Shown: positions 51,407 to 61,376, counted from the first letter of the stretch. The stretch: 64,000 bases of DNA from Spirilliplanes yamanashiensis (GCF_016863475.1 NZ_BOOY01000031.1:1-64000); one strand, 5' to 3'. Numbers and translations: made by a program. Notes: generated by a model from the letters alone, not told the origin.

Positions 51407-52517
51407 GCTGCTTACCTTCGATCAGGTCCTTGAAGCGGTCGAACAGGTAGTCCGCGTCGTGCGGGCCGGCCGCCGCCTCCGGGTGGTACTGGACGGTGAA
51501 GGCGGGCACCTCGAGCGCCCGCAGCCCTTCGACCACGTTGTCGTTGAGGCACACGTGGCTGACCTCGACGCCGCCGAAGTCCGTGTCGATGACGGTGTTC
51601 AGCGGGGCGTCGACGGCGAAGCCGTGGTTGTGGCTGGTCACCTCGACCTTGCCGGTGGTCCGGTCGACGACCGGCTGGTTGATGCCGCGGTGGCCGTACC
51701 CCAGCTTGTAGGTGCCGAAGCCGAGCGCGCGGCCGAGGATCTGGCTGCCGAAGCAGATGCCGAACAGCGGGATCTCGCGGCGCAGCACCTCGCGGGCCAG
51801 GGCGACCGGGTGGTCGGCGGTGGCCGGGTCGCCGGGGCCGGGCGAGAAGAACACCGCGTCCGGGCCGACGGCCAGGATCTCGTCCAGGGTGGACGTGGCG
51901 GGCAGCACGTGGGTGGTGACGCCGCGGGCGGCCAGCCGCCGCGGCACGTTGCGCTTGATGCCCAGGTCGAGCGCGGCGACGGTGTAGCGGTGCTCGCCGA
52001 TCGCCTCGACCGTGTACGGCCGGGCGGTGGTCACCTCCGCCGACAGGTCCGCGCCCACCATCTGCGGCGACGCCTGCACCTTGGCCAGCAGGGCGGCCGG
52101 GTCGAGGTCGGCGCTGGAGATGCCGACCCGCATCGCGCCGCGCTCGCGCAGGTGCCGGGTCAGCGCCCGGGTGTCGATGCCGCTGATGCCGACGACGCCC
52201 TCGGCGGCCAGCCGCTCGCCCAGGTCGCCGGTGGCGCGCCAGTTCGACGGCCGGCGGGCCGGGTCGCGGACCACGTAGCCCGCGACCCAGATCCGCGCCG
52301 ACTCGTCGTCCTCCAGGTTCACGCCGGTGTTGCCGATGTGCGGGGCGGTCTGCACGACGACCTGCCGGTGGTACGACGGGTCGGTCAGCGTCTCCTGGTA
52401 GCCGGTCATGCCGGTGGTGAAGACGGCCTCGCCGAACGTCTCGCCGACGGCGCCGTACGCCTCCCCCCGGAAGGTGCGCCCGTCCTCGAGGACGAGAATC
52501 GCTGGTGTCCTGGTCAC
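51399..52517 (-). CDS. carA: Carbamoyl-phosphate synthase small subunit
   Basis: Glutaminase subunit that passes ammonia to CarB. The 372-residue protein has an N-terminal domain ([16 protein letters not shown]...[17 protein letters not shown]) and a class I glutaminase domain. The latter has FFSPGPGDP, the nucleophile in [11 protein letters not shown] (the usual His of GxCxGHQ is Ser), [10 protein letters not shown], and [11 protein letters not shown] with the catalytic His-x-Glu. The GTG at 52517 overlaps the pyrC stop. Ser/Asn at the Gly-x-Gln position is common in actinomycete CarA, so activity is expected. Confidence 0.97.
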
Positions 52518-53775
52518 TTCACGGCCTTTCCGTCGAGCACCGTGGCCTCGCCACGAAGGAAGGTCGCGACGATGCGACCCGGCAGGGTCATCCCCGCGTA
52601 CGGGGTGTTGCGGCTGCGGCTGGCCAGCTCCGCGGCGTCCACCTGGCGGCGGGCGGCGGGGTCGACCAGCGTCACGTTGGCGGGGTCGCCGACGGCGAGC
52701 GAGCCGCCGTGGCCGTCGAGCCCGGCGATGCGGGCCGGGGTGCGCGACATCCGGTCGGCGATCAGCTCCCACCGCTCGCCGAGCACGCTCAGCACGATCG
52801 GCAGGGCCGTCTCCAGGCCGAGCATCCCGGGGCGCGCGTACGCCCACTCGCACTCCTTGTCCTCCACGGCGTGCGGGGCGTGGTCCGTGGCGACGATGTC
52901 GATGACGCCCTCGACCAGGGCCTCGCGCAGGGCCTGCACGTCGGCGGCGGTGCGCAGCGGCGGGTTCACCTTGTACACCGGGTCGTAGCTGGCGGCCAGC
53001 TCGTCGGTGAGCAGCAGGTGGTGCGGGGTGACCTCGGCGGTGACCCGCACGCCGCGGGCCTTGGCGTGCCGCAGCACCTCGACCGACCCGGCGGTGGAGA
53101 CGTGGCAGACGTGCAGGCGGCTGCCGACGTGCTCGGCGAGCAGCACGTCGCGGGCGATGATCGCCTCCTCGGCGACGGCGGGCCAGCCGGTCAGCCCCAG
53201 GCGGGTGGACACCTCGCCCTCGTGCATCTGCGCGCCCTCGGTGAGCCGCGGCTCCTCGGCGTGCTGCGCGATGACCCCGTCGAACGCCTTCACGTACTCC
53301 AGGGCCCGGCGCATGAGCCGCGGGTCGGCGACGCATTGGCCGTCGTCGGAGAAGATCCGCACGGTGGCGGCGGAGGTGGCCATCGCGCCCAGCTCGGCCA
53401 GGCGCTCGCCGGCCAGGCCGACGGTGACGGCGCCGATCGGCTGCACGTCGACCAGGCCCGCCTCGCGGCCGAGGCGCCACACCTGCTCGACGACGCCCGC
53501 GGTGTCGGCGACCGGCGAGGTGTTCGCCATCGCGCAGACCGCGGTGTAGCCGCCCAGCGCCGCGGCGCGCGAGCCGGTCTCGACCGTCTCGGCGTCCTCG
53601 CGGCCGGGCTCGCGCAGATGGGTGTGCAGGTCGACCAGGCCGGGCAGGGCCACCAGGCCGGTGCCGTCGATCGTCTCGTCGGCGGCGCCGCCGGGCTCGG
53701 CGATGCGGCCGTCGCGGATCAGCAGGTCGGCGGGCTCGCCGCCGAGGATCCGGGCGCCCCTGATGAGGTAACTCG

Positions 53776-53779
<4 letters not shown>
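52514..53779 (-). CDS. pyrC: Dihydroorotase
   Basis: Cyclises carbamoyl aspartate to dihydroorotate. The 421-residue class I dihydroorotase (amidohydrolase superfamily) has the metal motif [15 protein letters not shown] and [17 protein letters not shown]. It continues with [25 protein letters not shown], the [15 protein letters not shown] His, [14 protein letters not shown] and the catalytic Asp in [13 protein letters not shown]. The GTG at 53779 overlaps the pyrB stop. All metal ligands appear intact. Confidence 0.97.
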
Positions 53780-54695
<916 letters not shown>

Positions 54696-54699
<4 letters not shown>

Positions 54700-55292
54700 G
54701 CGGTCCTCCCCAGGAGCTTGACCTCGTCCGTGCCGCCGTCGCATTCGGCGAGGCGGACCCGCACCTTCTCGGCCAGGGCGGTCGGGATGTTCTTGCCGAC
54801 GTAGTCGGCGCGGATGGGCAGCTGCCGGTGGCCGCGGTCGACGAGCACCGCGAGCTGCACCGAGCTGGGCCGGCCGACGTCGTTGAGGGCGTCGAGCGCG
54901 GCGCGCACCGTGCGCCCGGAGTAGAGGACGTCGTCGACGAGGATCACCCGCCGGCCGTCGATGCCGCCGCCGGGCAGCTCGGTCTTGCCGATCGCCCGGG
55001 TGGCCTGCAGGCGCAGGTCGTCGCGGTAGAGCGTGATGTCGAGCGCGCCGACCGGCACGTCGATGCCCTCGAAGGCGTGGATGCGGGCCGCGAGCCGGCG
55101 GGCCAGCGGGACGCCCCGGGTCGGGATGCCGAGCAGCACCGTGCCGGTGGCGCCGGAGGTCTTCTCGAGGATCTGGTGCGCGATGCGGTCGACGACGCGC
55201 TGGATGTCGGCGGCCGAGAGGATGACCTTCTCGGAGGCGGGCACATCGGGCAAAGCCGTCGAAGGCGGGTGGGCAGCCTGAGAATAGGCCAC
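54696..55292 (-). CDS. pyrR: Bifunctional pyr operon regulator / uracil phosphoribosyltransferase PyrR
   Basis: UMP-sensing RNA-binding protein, with uracil phosphoribosyltransferase activity in many species. The 198-residue product has an N-terminal part with [42 protein letters not shown] and [10 protein letters not shown], and the PRPP loop [13 protein letters not shown] (116-128). The GTG at 55292 was chosen because AAGGAG lies six bases upstream and the family N-terminus follows soon; the frame extends further upstream without homology. It heads pyrR-pyrB-pyrC-carA-carB-pyrD-bioA-pyrF and is preceded by a PyrR-binding-loop-like leader that overlaps its own ribosome site. Confidence 0.97.
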
Positions 55293-55302
55293 GATGGACT
55301 CC

Positions 55303-55331
55303 TTCCCCGCCTCACGGGACGGGTCGTTAAA
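55303..55331 (-). promoter_or_regulatory. PyrR-binding-loop-like leader of the pyr operon
   Basis: The transcript reads TTTAACGACCCGTCCCGTGAGG and then CGGGGAAGG just before the pyrR start. TCCCGTGAGGC matches the PyrR binding-loop consensus (UCC-N-GNGAGG-Y), with CCCG/CGGG able to form the stem. The 3' side runs into the AAGGAG ribosome site. In mycobacteria, PyrR is known to repress translation through such a site. The same mechanism is inferred here. Confidence 0.6.
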
Positions 55332-55457
55332 GGATGTCGGTCGGCCCGGGCGCCGCAACGCCTGGCCGATGGCTGACGCTACGTTACCAGCGGCCCGGAG
55401 ATTGACCATGGTGACGTGCCTGACGTCGCCCTGCGGCACGGATCACGGGGACGAAAG

Positions 55458-55505
55458 GGTCAAGTGCCGAACCCGCCGCGACTGTCCGGTGACCAGCACT
55501 TGACC
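55458..55505. repeat. 10-bp inverted repeat overlapping the bldD -35
   Basis: GGTCAAGTGC (55458-55467) and GCACTTGACC (55496-55505) are exact inverted copies 28 bases apart. The right copy contains TTGACC, the -35 of the bldD promoter. This may be a regulator site or two divergent -35 elements; the left copy has no good -10 partner on the minus strand. Confidence 0.5.
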
Positions 55506-55540
55506 GGGCGTCGCTTCCGCCGTACCGTCACGCAGCGTAG
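55500..55540 (+). promoter_or_regulatory. bldD promoter with overlapping BldD box
   Basis: TTGACC (55500-55505), a 17-base spacer and TACCGT (55523-55528) form a good promoter. Immediately overlapping its end, TCACGCAGCGTAG (55528-55540) matches the BldD operator TNACNC(A/T)GNGTNA at all but the last base. BldD represses its own gene in streptomycetes; the same loop is strongly suggested here. Confidence 0.65.
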
Positions 55541-55594
55541 CGATCGCCGGGGCCCGTACGCCCCGGGCCAGCCGAGCTAACGGGAGTGTGGCGA

Positions 55595-56083
55595 ATGCCT
55601 TCTGAGTACGCCAAGTCGTTGGGGGCGCGCCTGCGCTCCATCCGCCAGCAGCAGGGCCTGTCGTTGCAGGGGGTGGAGGAGAAGTCGAACGGCCGGTGGA
55701 AGGCCGTCGTCGTCGGTTCGTACGAGCGCGGCGACCGCGCCGTCACCGTCTCCCGCCTCGCCGAGCTCGCGGACTTCTACCGCGTTCCCGTCTCCGAGCT
55801 GCTGCCCGACGGCAGCGGCGTGCGCCTGGAGGCGACCAACAAGATCGTGCTGGACCTGGAGAAGCTGTACGACGCGGCCGGCGAGGACCTGGCCTACGTC
55901 GCGCGCTACGCCCGGGCGATCCAGCAGCAGCGCGGCGACTACAACGGCCGCGTCCTGTCGATAAGGGCGGACGACCTGCGCGCCCTGGCGATCGTGTACG
56001 ACATCTCGCCGTCCGGCCTCATCGAGCGCCTGACCGAGCAGGGTGTGCTCGTCGCCGACCCCCGGGCGTTCTTCGCCTCCTGA
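55595..56083 (+). CDS. bldD: BldD developmental master regulator
   Basis: Transcription factor that, with c-di-GMP, represses sporulation and development genes in streptomycetes. The 162-residue protein has an N-terminal XRE-type helix-turn-helix (EYAKSLGARLRSIRQQQGLSLQGVEEKS...VSRLAELADFYRVP). The C-terminal c-di-GMP domain has the signature RGD (113-115)-x8-RADD (124-127); the usual second part is RQDD, so one non-contact-type position differs. The ATG at 55595 has GGGAG upstream. It is divergent from pyrR, the conserved actinomycete order, and has a BldD box on its own promoter and a strong terminator after it. Confidence 0.96.
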   Translation: MPSEYAKSLGARLRSIRQQQGLSLQGVEEKSNGRWKAVVVGSYERGDRAVTVSRLAELADFYRVPVSELLPDGSGVRLEATNKIVLDLEKLYDAAGEDLAYVARYARAIQQQRGDYNGRVLSIRADDLRALAIVYDISPSGLIERLTEQGVLVADPRAFFAS

Positions 56084-56133
56084 GGCTCCCGCCGCTGCCC
56101 GGCCGCCGCCACCGGCCCCGCAGCCGTACGACG

Positions 56134-56167
56134 AGGAACTCGCGCCGCATCAGCGGCGCGAGTTCTT
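56134..56167 (+). terminator. Intrinsic terminator of bldD
   Basis: A perfect 13-bp stem, GAACTCGCGCCGC with GCGGCGCGAGTTC (56136-56148 and 56153-56165), has a 4-base ATCA loop. It extends by a G-U and an A-T pair and is followed by TTCGTTGTG. It ends bldD just before the convergent nusB. It is the clearest stand-alone terminator in the window. Confidence 0.85.
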
Positions 56168-56182
56168 CGTTGTGTGCGGGTT

Positions 56183-56593
56183 TCAGCGGGTGGCGAACTC
56201 GGCGATGCGGCCGAGGATGCCGTTGAGGAACCGCGGCGAGTCGTCCGTGGACATCTGCTTGGCCAGCTCGACGGCCTCGCTGATCGCCACCGGGTCGTCG
56301 ATCTCGTCGACGTACAGCAGCTCGTGGATCGCGATGCGGGCCAGGTTGCGGTCGACGACCGGCATGCGGTCGATCGTCCAGCCCTCGGCGTAGCTCGCGA
56401 TCAGCTCGTCGATCCGGTCGAGGTGCGCGGCGACGCCCTCGACCAGGCTCGTCGTGTAGTCGATGTGGTCCGGCAGCGGCCGCTCGATGCGCTGCAGATA
56501 GCCCGCGAGGACCTCCACCGGGGGCTGGTCGCGCATGTCGGCCTCGTAGAGCACGTCCAGCGCCCGCTTGCGCGCCTTGCGGCGGGCGGGCAT
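56183..56593 (-). CDS. nusB: Transcription antitermination protein NusB
   Basis: RNA-binding factor needed for rRNA antitermination. The 136-residue all-helical protein begins MPARRKARKRALDVLYEADMRD and contains the family segments DYTTSLVEGVAAHLDRIDELI, VVDRNLARIAIHELLYVDEID and VAISEAVELAKQMSTDDSPRFLNGILGRI. I chose the ATG at 56593 because GAAGG precedes it and the family N-terminus starts there. An ATG eight codons upstream (56617), two bases after efp, is possible. It is the last gene of aroB-aroQ-efp-nusB and convergent with bldD. Confidence 0.95.
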   Translation of the reverse strand: MPARRKARKRALDVLYEADMRDQPPVEVLAGYLQRIERPLPDHIDYTTSLVEGVAAHLDRIDELIASYAEGWTIDRMPVVDRNLARIAIHELLYVDEIDDPVAISEAVELAKQMSTDDSPRFLNGILGRIAEFATR

Positions 56594-56619
56594 CGAGACC
56601 TTCGGGCCCTCACCCATGG

Positions 56620-57177
56620 TCAGCTGCGGCCGAGGTAGCGGCCGTCGCGGGTGTCGACCTTGATCTTCTCACCGGTGGTGATGAACAGCGGGACGTTGAC
56701 CGTCGCGCCGGTCTCGACCGTGGCCGGCTTGGTGCCGCCGGTCGACCGGTCGCCCTGCAGGCCCGGCTCGGTGTAGGTGACCTCGAGGAAGACGCTCGTC
56801 GGCAGCTCGATGTACAGCGGCACGCCCTCGTGCGTGGCGACGGTGGCCTCGGCCTCGGGCAGCAGGTAGTTGGCGGCCTCGCCGACGGTGCCCGACGGGA
56901 CGGGGATCTGGTCGAAGGTGCTCAGATCCATGAAGATGAAGTCGTCGCCGTCCTGGTACAGGTACTGCATCGTGCGCTTGTCGACCGTGGCCGTCTCGAC
57001 CTTGGTACCGGCGTTGAACGTCTTGTCGACGACCTTGCCGGAGAGGACGTTCTTCAGCGTGGTGCGCACGAACGCCCCGCCCTTGCCCGGCTTGACGTGC
57101 TGGAACTCCACGACGGCCCACAGCTCGCCGTCGAGGTTGAGCACCAGGCCGTTCTTCAGGTCGTTGGTGGAAGCCAT
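56620..57177 (-). CDS. efp: Elongation factor P
   Basis: Relieves ribosome stalling at polyproline. The 185-residue three-domain protein begins [20 protein letters not shown]. It has the tip loop [18 protein letters not shown], with the usual modified-lysine position (PGKGG), and ends in domain III with [17 protein letters not shown]. The lysine tip suggests an unmodified or unknown modification, since no epmA-type gene is seen nearby. It is placed between aroQ and nusB as in other actinomycetes. Confidence 0.98.
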   Translation of the reverse strand: MASTNDLKNGLVLNLDGELWAVVEFQHVKPGKGGAFVRTTLKNVLSGKVVDKTFNAGTKVETATVDKRTMQYLYQDGDDFIFMDLSTFDQIPVPSGTVGEAANYLLPEAEATVATHEGVPLYIELPTSVFLEVTYTEPGLQGDRSTGGTKPATVETGATVNVPLFITTGEKIKVDTRDGRYLGRS

Positions 57178-57232
57178 GTCCTACCTTGCTTGTGCCGCGG
57201 ATGAGTTCTGGACCGGTCGAGCTTACGCGACG

Positions 57233-57664
57233 CTACGGTGCCTGTGCGATGTGCCTCAGTGCCAGCACGTAGCCGTGCACCCCGAGCCCGGCGACCACGC
57301 CGGTGGCCACCGCGGAGATCACCGAGTGGTGCCGGAACGCCTCGCGGGCGTGGATGTTCGAGATGTGCACCTCGACGAGCGGCGCGCGCAGCATCGAGCA
57401 GGCGTCGCGCACCGCGAGGTTGTAGTGCGACCAGGCGCCCGGGTTGAGCACCACCGGCACCTGCTCGTCGGCGGCGGCGTGCAGCCAGGCCAGCATCTCG
57501 TGCTCGGCGTCGGTCTGCCGGACGGTCACGTCGAGGCCCAGCTCCTCGCCCGCCCGCTCGCACAGCGCGACGAGGTCGGCGTAGGTGGTGGAGCCGTACA
57601 CCGCGGGCTCGCGGGTGCCGAGCCGGCCGAGGTTCGGGCCGTTGAGGACGTGCACGGCGGTCAT
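57233..57664 (-). CDS. aroQ: 3-dehydroquinate dehydratase, type II
   Basis: Third step of the shikimate pathway. The 143-residue type II enzyme has [19 protein letters not shown] with the catalytic Tyr, [53 protein letters not shown], and the [11 protein letters not shown] end. The ATG at 57664 overlaps the aroB stop (ATGA). It is followed by efp. Confidence 0.97.
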   Translation of the reverse strand: MTAVHVLNGPNLGRLGTREPAVYGSTTYADLVALCERAGEELGLDVTVRQTDAEHEMLAWLHAAADEQVPVVLNPGAWSHYNLAVRDACSMLRAPLVEVHISNIHAREAFRHHSVISAVATGVVAGLGVHGYVLALRHIAQAP

Positions 57665-58737
57665 GCCGCCACCGCCGCGTAGGCGCGCTCCAGCAGCGCG
57701 TCGTCCGGCCCGTCCAGGATGCCCGGCTTCGCCAGGCCGTCGAGCACCACGAACCGCAGCCGGTCGGCGCGCGCCTTCTTGTCCACCCGCATGGTCTTCA
57801 GCAGCCCGGCCCACTCCCCCGCGTACGACGTCGGCAGGCCCAACAGCTCCAGCACCGCGCGGTGCCGGGCGGCGGTCGCGTCGTCGAGCCGGCCGGCCAG
57901 CCGCGACAGCTCGCCCGCGTAGACGGTGCCGACGGCGACCGCGTGGCCGTGCCGCCAGGTGTAGCCCTCGACCTTCTCGATCGCGTGGGCCAGGGTGTGG
58001 CCGTAGTTGAGGATCTCGCGCAGGCCGGACTCGCGCAGGTCGGCGCCGACCACGTGGGCCTTGACCCGGATGGCGCGCTCGATCAGCTCGCGCACGACCG
58101 CGCCGTGCGGGTCGGCGGCCGCCGCCGGGTCGCGCTCGACCAGGTCGAGGATGGCCGGGTCGGCGATGAAGCCGCACTTGACCACCTCGGCGAGCCCGGC
58201 CGCCAGGTCGACCGGCGGCAGCGTGTCGAGGGCGTCGAGGTCGCACAGCACCCCGGCCGGCGGGTGGAACGCGCCGACCAGGTTCTTGCCCGCGGCGATG
58301 TTCACGCCGGTCTTGCCGCCGACGGCCGCGTCGACCATGCCGAGCAGCGACGTCGACACCGGCACCCAGCGCACGCCGCGCAGCCACGCCGCGGCGACGT
58401 AGCCCGCGAGGTCGGTGACGGCGCCGCCGCCGACGCCGACCACGACGTCCGTGCGGGTGAAGCCGGCGGCGCCGAGGGCGTCCCAGCAGCGCGCGGCCAC
58501 CTCGACCGTCTTGCCGGCCTCGGCGTCGGGCACCTCGATCGGCAGCGGGCGGGCCCCCGCCGCGGCCAGCCCGGCGGCGATCGCCTCGGCGCGGGCGCGC
58601 AGCGGGGCCGAGTACAGGACCGCGGCGCGGGCGGCGCCGTCGACCAGGGCGGGCAGCGCGCCGGGCAGGTCGCGGCCGACCAGGACGTCGTACGGCCGCT
58701 CGCCGGCCACGTTGATGCGGGTCACGTCGGTGTTCAT
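57661..58737 (-). CDS. aroB: 3-dehydroquinate synthase
   Basis: Second step of the shikimate pathway, NAD- and metal-dependent. The 358-residue enzyme has [23 protein letters not shown] and the core [22 protein letters not shown]. It also has [31 protein letters not shown] and the zinc ligands in [12 protein letters not shown] and [10 protein letters not shown]. The ATG at 58737 fits the family start. In actinomycetes aroK normally lies directly upstream. Here an accessory block of five genes intervenes, and a repeat-rich divergent promoter region lies just upstream. Confidence 0.97.
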   Translation of the reverse strand: MNTDVTRINVAGERPYDVLVGRDLPGALPALVDGAARAAVLYSAPLRARAEAIAAGLAAAGARPLPIEVPDAEAGKTVEVAARCWDALGAAGFTRTDVVVGVGGGAVTDLAGYVAAAWLRGVRWVPVSTSLLGMVDAAVGGKTGVNIAAGKNLVGAFHPPAGVLCDLDALDTLPPVDLAAGLAEVVKCGFIADPAILDLVERDPAAAADPHGAVVRELIERAIRVKAHVVGADLRESGLREILNYGHTLAHAIEKVEGYTWRHGHAVAVGTVYAGELSRLAGRLDDATAARHRAVLELLGLPTSYAGEWAGLLKTMRVDKKARADRLRFVVLDGLAKPGILDGPDDALLERAYAAVAA

Positions 58738-58764
58738 CACGGCCGAGCCTAGTCTCGCCGCCAT

Positions 58765-58796
58765 GGGGTTATAGACACCTAACCCCACTAGGGGTA
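58765..58796. promoter_or_regulatory. Operator-like inverted repeats in the aroB / RHH-Clp-N divergent region
   Basis: GGGGTTA (58765-58771) and TAACCCC (58780-58786) are exact inverted copies with an 8-base centre. A third GGGGTA (58791-58796) repeats after four bases. All lie in the 69-base gap between divergent starts, so a bound protein could control both genes. The neighbouring RHH-domain protein is an obvious candidate binder (inference). Confidence 0.45.
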
Positions 58797-58806
58797 CACA
58801 TGGCGC

Positions 58807-59580
58807 ATGCCCAAAATCAACGTGTACCTGCCCGACGACCTCGCCGAGGCCGTCCGCGACACCGGCGTCCCGGTCTCCGCCGTCTGCCAGCGCGCCCTCG
58901 AGCAGGCCGTGCGGCGCGTCACCGCGATCCGCTCCACCGTCCTCGGCGAGGCCGACGCCGACGACCTGGCCGAGCGGCTGCCCCTGTTCACCGCCCGCGC
59001 CGTGACCGTCCTGACCGGCGCCGTCGCCGCCGCCCGCGGCACCGGCGCGGCGGCCGTCGGCACCGGCCACCTGCTGCGCTCGCTCGTCGACGAGGGCGGC
59101 AACCTCGCGCTGGAGGTGCTGCGCGCGATGGAGATCGAGCCCGCCCGCCTCGCCGGCGCCCTGCGCGACGCCGACCTCGCCGAGCCGGCGGGCGGCGAGC
59201 CCGGCCTGCGCTGGAGCACCCCCGCCGCCAACGCGCTGGAGGCGCCCGTCGCCGAGGCGGCCGCCCTCGGGCACAACTACGTCGGCTGCGAGCACCTGCT
59301 GATCGGGCTGGCCGCCGAGCCCGACGGCGCGGCCGGCCGGGTGCTGCGCGCCGCCGGCGCCGACGCGCGGGCCGTCCGGCGCGCCGTCGCCGCCGCGCTC
59401 GCCGGCTACTCGCACCTGCGCGCCTCCACCGGCGCCCTGGCCGGGTACGCACACCTGCGCGGCTCGGCCGCCTCCCCCGTCCCCGCCGGGCGCGCCGGGC
59501 CCGACGCGCTGCTGGCCGCCGTGCGGGCCGAGCTCGCGCCGCTCGTCGAGCGCATCGAGCGGCTCGAGGCCCGCACCTGA
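58807..59580 (+). CDS. RHH-type N-terminus fused to Clp N-terminal repeats
   Basis: A 257-residue protein. Residues 1-40 ([20 protein letters not shown]...[12 protein letters not shown]) resemble a ribbon-helix-helix DNA-binding segment. Residues about 60-205 are two Clp N-terminal-type repeats ([52 protein letters not shown]). The C-terminus ends in a short coiled-coil-like stretch. There is no ATPase domain. Similar proteins occur across actinomycetes and have no firmly known role; autoregulation or substrate recognition is possible. It is the first gene of the block between aroB and aroK. The start is ATG at 58807. Confidence 0.8.
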   Translation: MPKINVYLPDDLAEAVRDTGVPVSAVCQRALEQAVRRVTAIRSTVLGEADADDLAERLPLFTARAVTVLTGAVAAARGTGAAAVGTGHLLRSLVDEGGNLALEVLRAMEIEPARLAGALRDADLAEPAGGEPGLRWSTPAANALEAPVAEAAALGHNYVGCEHLLIGLAAEPDGAAGRVLRAAGADARAVRRAVAAALAGYSHLRASTGALAGYAHLRGSAASPVPAGRAGPDALLAAVRAELAPLVERIERLEART

Positions 59581-59641
59581 CGGGGGAACCGTCGCCTTCC
59601 GGCGTACGCGCGGCCGGGCCCGCGGCGCCTAGCATCGGGGC

Positions 59642-60724
59642 GTGGCGGCGCGGCTGGGGTGGCGGGCGGACGTCGCGCCGGCGATCGGCGTGGCCGCCGC
59701 CCTCGTGGTGGTCGCCGCGGCCGGGCAGGCCGCCGAGGGCGACACCGGCCCCGGCGCCTACGCCGGCGCCGCCGCCCTGGGCGTGCTCATGCTCTGGCGC
59801 CGCCGCTACGCGCGCACCGTGCTGCTGCTCACCGCCACCGGCCTGTTCGCCTACTACGCCGCCGGGTTCCCCGCGCTCGGCGTGGCCGTGCCCGTCGCGG
59901 CGGCCCTCTACTCCGCCGCCGAGGCGGGCCACCGGCGCACCGCCGTCGCCGTCGCCGTCGCCGTGCTGGCCGGCTCCATCGGCTACCGGCTCGCCACCGG
60001 CCAGAGCTTCCGCTACGTCGTGCTGTACGACGCCGTCGGCCACGTCGCGCTGATGGGCGCCGCCGTCGCGCTCGGCGAGCTGGTCCGCGCCCGCCGCCGC
60101 ATCGACGCCCTGACCGGCGCGCAGATCGCCCTGGCCGCCGACCGCCGCCTGCACGAGCACCGCCAGGAGCTGTCCCGCGACCTGCACGACTCCATCGGCC
60201 ACACGCTCACCGTGGCCGCCGTGCACGCCAACGTCGCCCGGCAGGAGGCGCACCGCTCCCCCGCCGCCACGGCCGCCGCCCTCGACCACGTCAGCGCCGC
60301 CGTGTCACGGGCCCTGGACGAGCTGCGCGCCACCGTCCGCGAGCTGCGCCCGACCCTCGCCGACGTGACCGCCCTGGCCGGCACCGCCCGCACCGCCGGC
60401 TTCACCGTCCACCTCGACGTGCGCCCCGGCGCGGTCCCCGACGGGGTGTCCGCGACGGCGTTCCGCCTCGTCCAGGAGGCCGTCACGAACGCGCTGCGGC
60501 ACTCCGACGGCGGCACCCTCACCGTCAGCGTCCGCCGCGCCGGCGACGACCTGCTCGTCGACGTCCACGACGACGGCACCGTCACCGCGCCCGCCGCCGA
60601 GCACGCCGGCCTCACCGGCATGCGGGAACGCATCACCGCCCTCGGCGGCACCCTGACCGCGGGCCCGGCCCGCCCGGGCTGGCGGGTCGCCGCGACCCTG
60701 CCCGTGGGGACGCACCATGGCTGA
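59642..60724 (+). CDS. Sensor histidine kinase (NarL-type partner, HisKA_3)
   Basis: A 360-residue membrane kinase. Four to five hydrophobic segments lie in residues 10-145. The dimerisation/phospho-acceptor helix follows, with His182 in SRDLHDSIGHTLT. Then comes the ATPase domain with VQEAVTNALRHSD (N box), VHDDG (D/G1) and GLTGMRERITALGGTL. This is the HisKA_3 type that works with LuxR-family regulators. The start is GTG at 59642. It overlaps the regulator gene by eight bases, so the two form a pair. The signal sensed is unknown; there is no extracellular domain, so it may sense within the membrane. Confidence 0.9.
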   Translation: MAARLGWRADVAPAIGVAAALVVVAAAGQAAEGDTGPGAYAGAAALGVLMLWRRRYARTVLLLTATGLFAYYAAGFPALGVAVPVAAALYSAAEAGHRRTAVAVAVAVLAGSIGYRLATGQSFRYVVLYDAVGHVALMGAAVALGELVRARRRIDALTGAQIALAADRRLHEHRQELSRDLHDSIGHTLTVAAVHANVARQEAHRSPAATAAALDHVSAAVSRALDELRATVRELRPTLADVTALAGTARTAGFTVHLDVRPGAVPDGVSATAFRLVQEAVTNALRHSDGGTLTVSVRRAGDDLLVDVHDDGTVTAPAAEHAGLTGMRERITALGGTLTAGPARPGWRVAATLPVGTHHG

Positions 60725-61370
60725 CGTGCGCGTCGTGGTCGTCGACGACCAGCCGCTCATCCGCGCCGGCATCGTCGCCCTGCTGACCGGCGATCCCGGC
60801 GGCGGCATCGCCGTCGCGGGCGAGGCGTCCGACGGCGCGGCCGGCGTCGCCCTCGCCCGCCGGGTGGCCCCCGACGTGGTGCTCATGGACATCCGCATGC
60901 CCGGCCTCGACGGCATCGCCGCCACCCGGCAGCTGCGCGCGGCGTGCCCGGGCACCGCCGTGCTCATGCTCACCACGTTCGACACCGACGACGAGGTGCT
61001 CGGCGCGCTGCGCGCGGGCGCCCACGGCTACCTGCTCAAGGACGCCTCCGGCGAGGCGCTGCGCGCCGCCGTGCACGCCGCCGCCCGCGGCGAGCCCGCC
61101 CTGGCCCCCGGCGTCGCCCGCCGGGTCATGGACCGGGCCGTGGCCGCGCCGGTCGCCGCGCCCGACCCGCGCATCGGGCTGCTCACGGCGCGGGAGCTGG
61201 AGGTGCTGCGGGAGGTGGCCCGCGGCGACGACAACGCGGCGGTCGCGGCGCGGCTGCGGCTCAGCCCCGACACGGTCCGCACGTACGTCAGCCGCATCCT
61301 GACGAAGCTGGGGGCGGCGAGCCGGGCGCAGGCCGTCGCCATCGCGCACCGCAGCGGCCTCGGGCAGTGA
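60717..61370 (+). CDS. NarL/FixJ-family response regulator
   Basis: A 217-residue regulator. The receiver domain has the acidic pair VVVDDQP, phospho-acceptor Asp58 (VVLMDIRMPGLDG) and the LLKDAS lysine. A LuxR-type helix-turn-helix (LLTARELEVLREVARGDDNAAVAARLRLSPDTVRTYVSRILTKLGA cut here into the usual LTxRE...V+..+I..KL pattern) fills residues about 150-215. The ATG lies inside the end of the kinase gene. Its target genes are unknown; the WYL regulator and hydrolase next door are candidates only by position. Confidence 0.92.
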   Translation: MADVRVVVVDDQPLIRAGIVALLTGDPGGGIAVAGEASDGAAGVALARRVAPDVVLMDIRMPGLDGIAATRQLRAACPGTAVLMLTTFDTDDEVLGALRAGAHGYLLKDASGEALRAAVHAAARGEPALAPGVARRVMDRAVAAPVAAPDPRIGLLTARELEVLREVARGDDNAAVAARLRLSPDTVRTYVSRILTKLGAASRAQAVAIAHRSGLGQ

Positions 61371-61376
61371 GCCCGG

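Larger units (their letters stand above)
55293..55594. other. 302-base divergent pyrR / bldD control region
   Basis: No gene lies here. It contains the PyrR-loop leader (55303-55331), a TAACGT -10-like hexamer for pyrR on the minus strand (55381-55386) without a good -35, a perfect 10-bp inverted repeat (55458-55467 with 55496-55505), and the bldD promoter with a BldD box (55500-55540). Confidence 0.6.
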
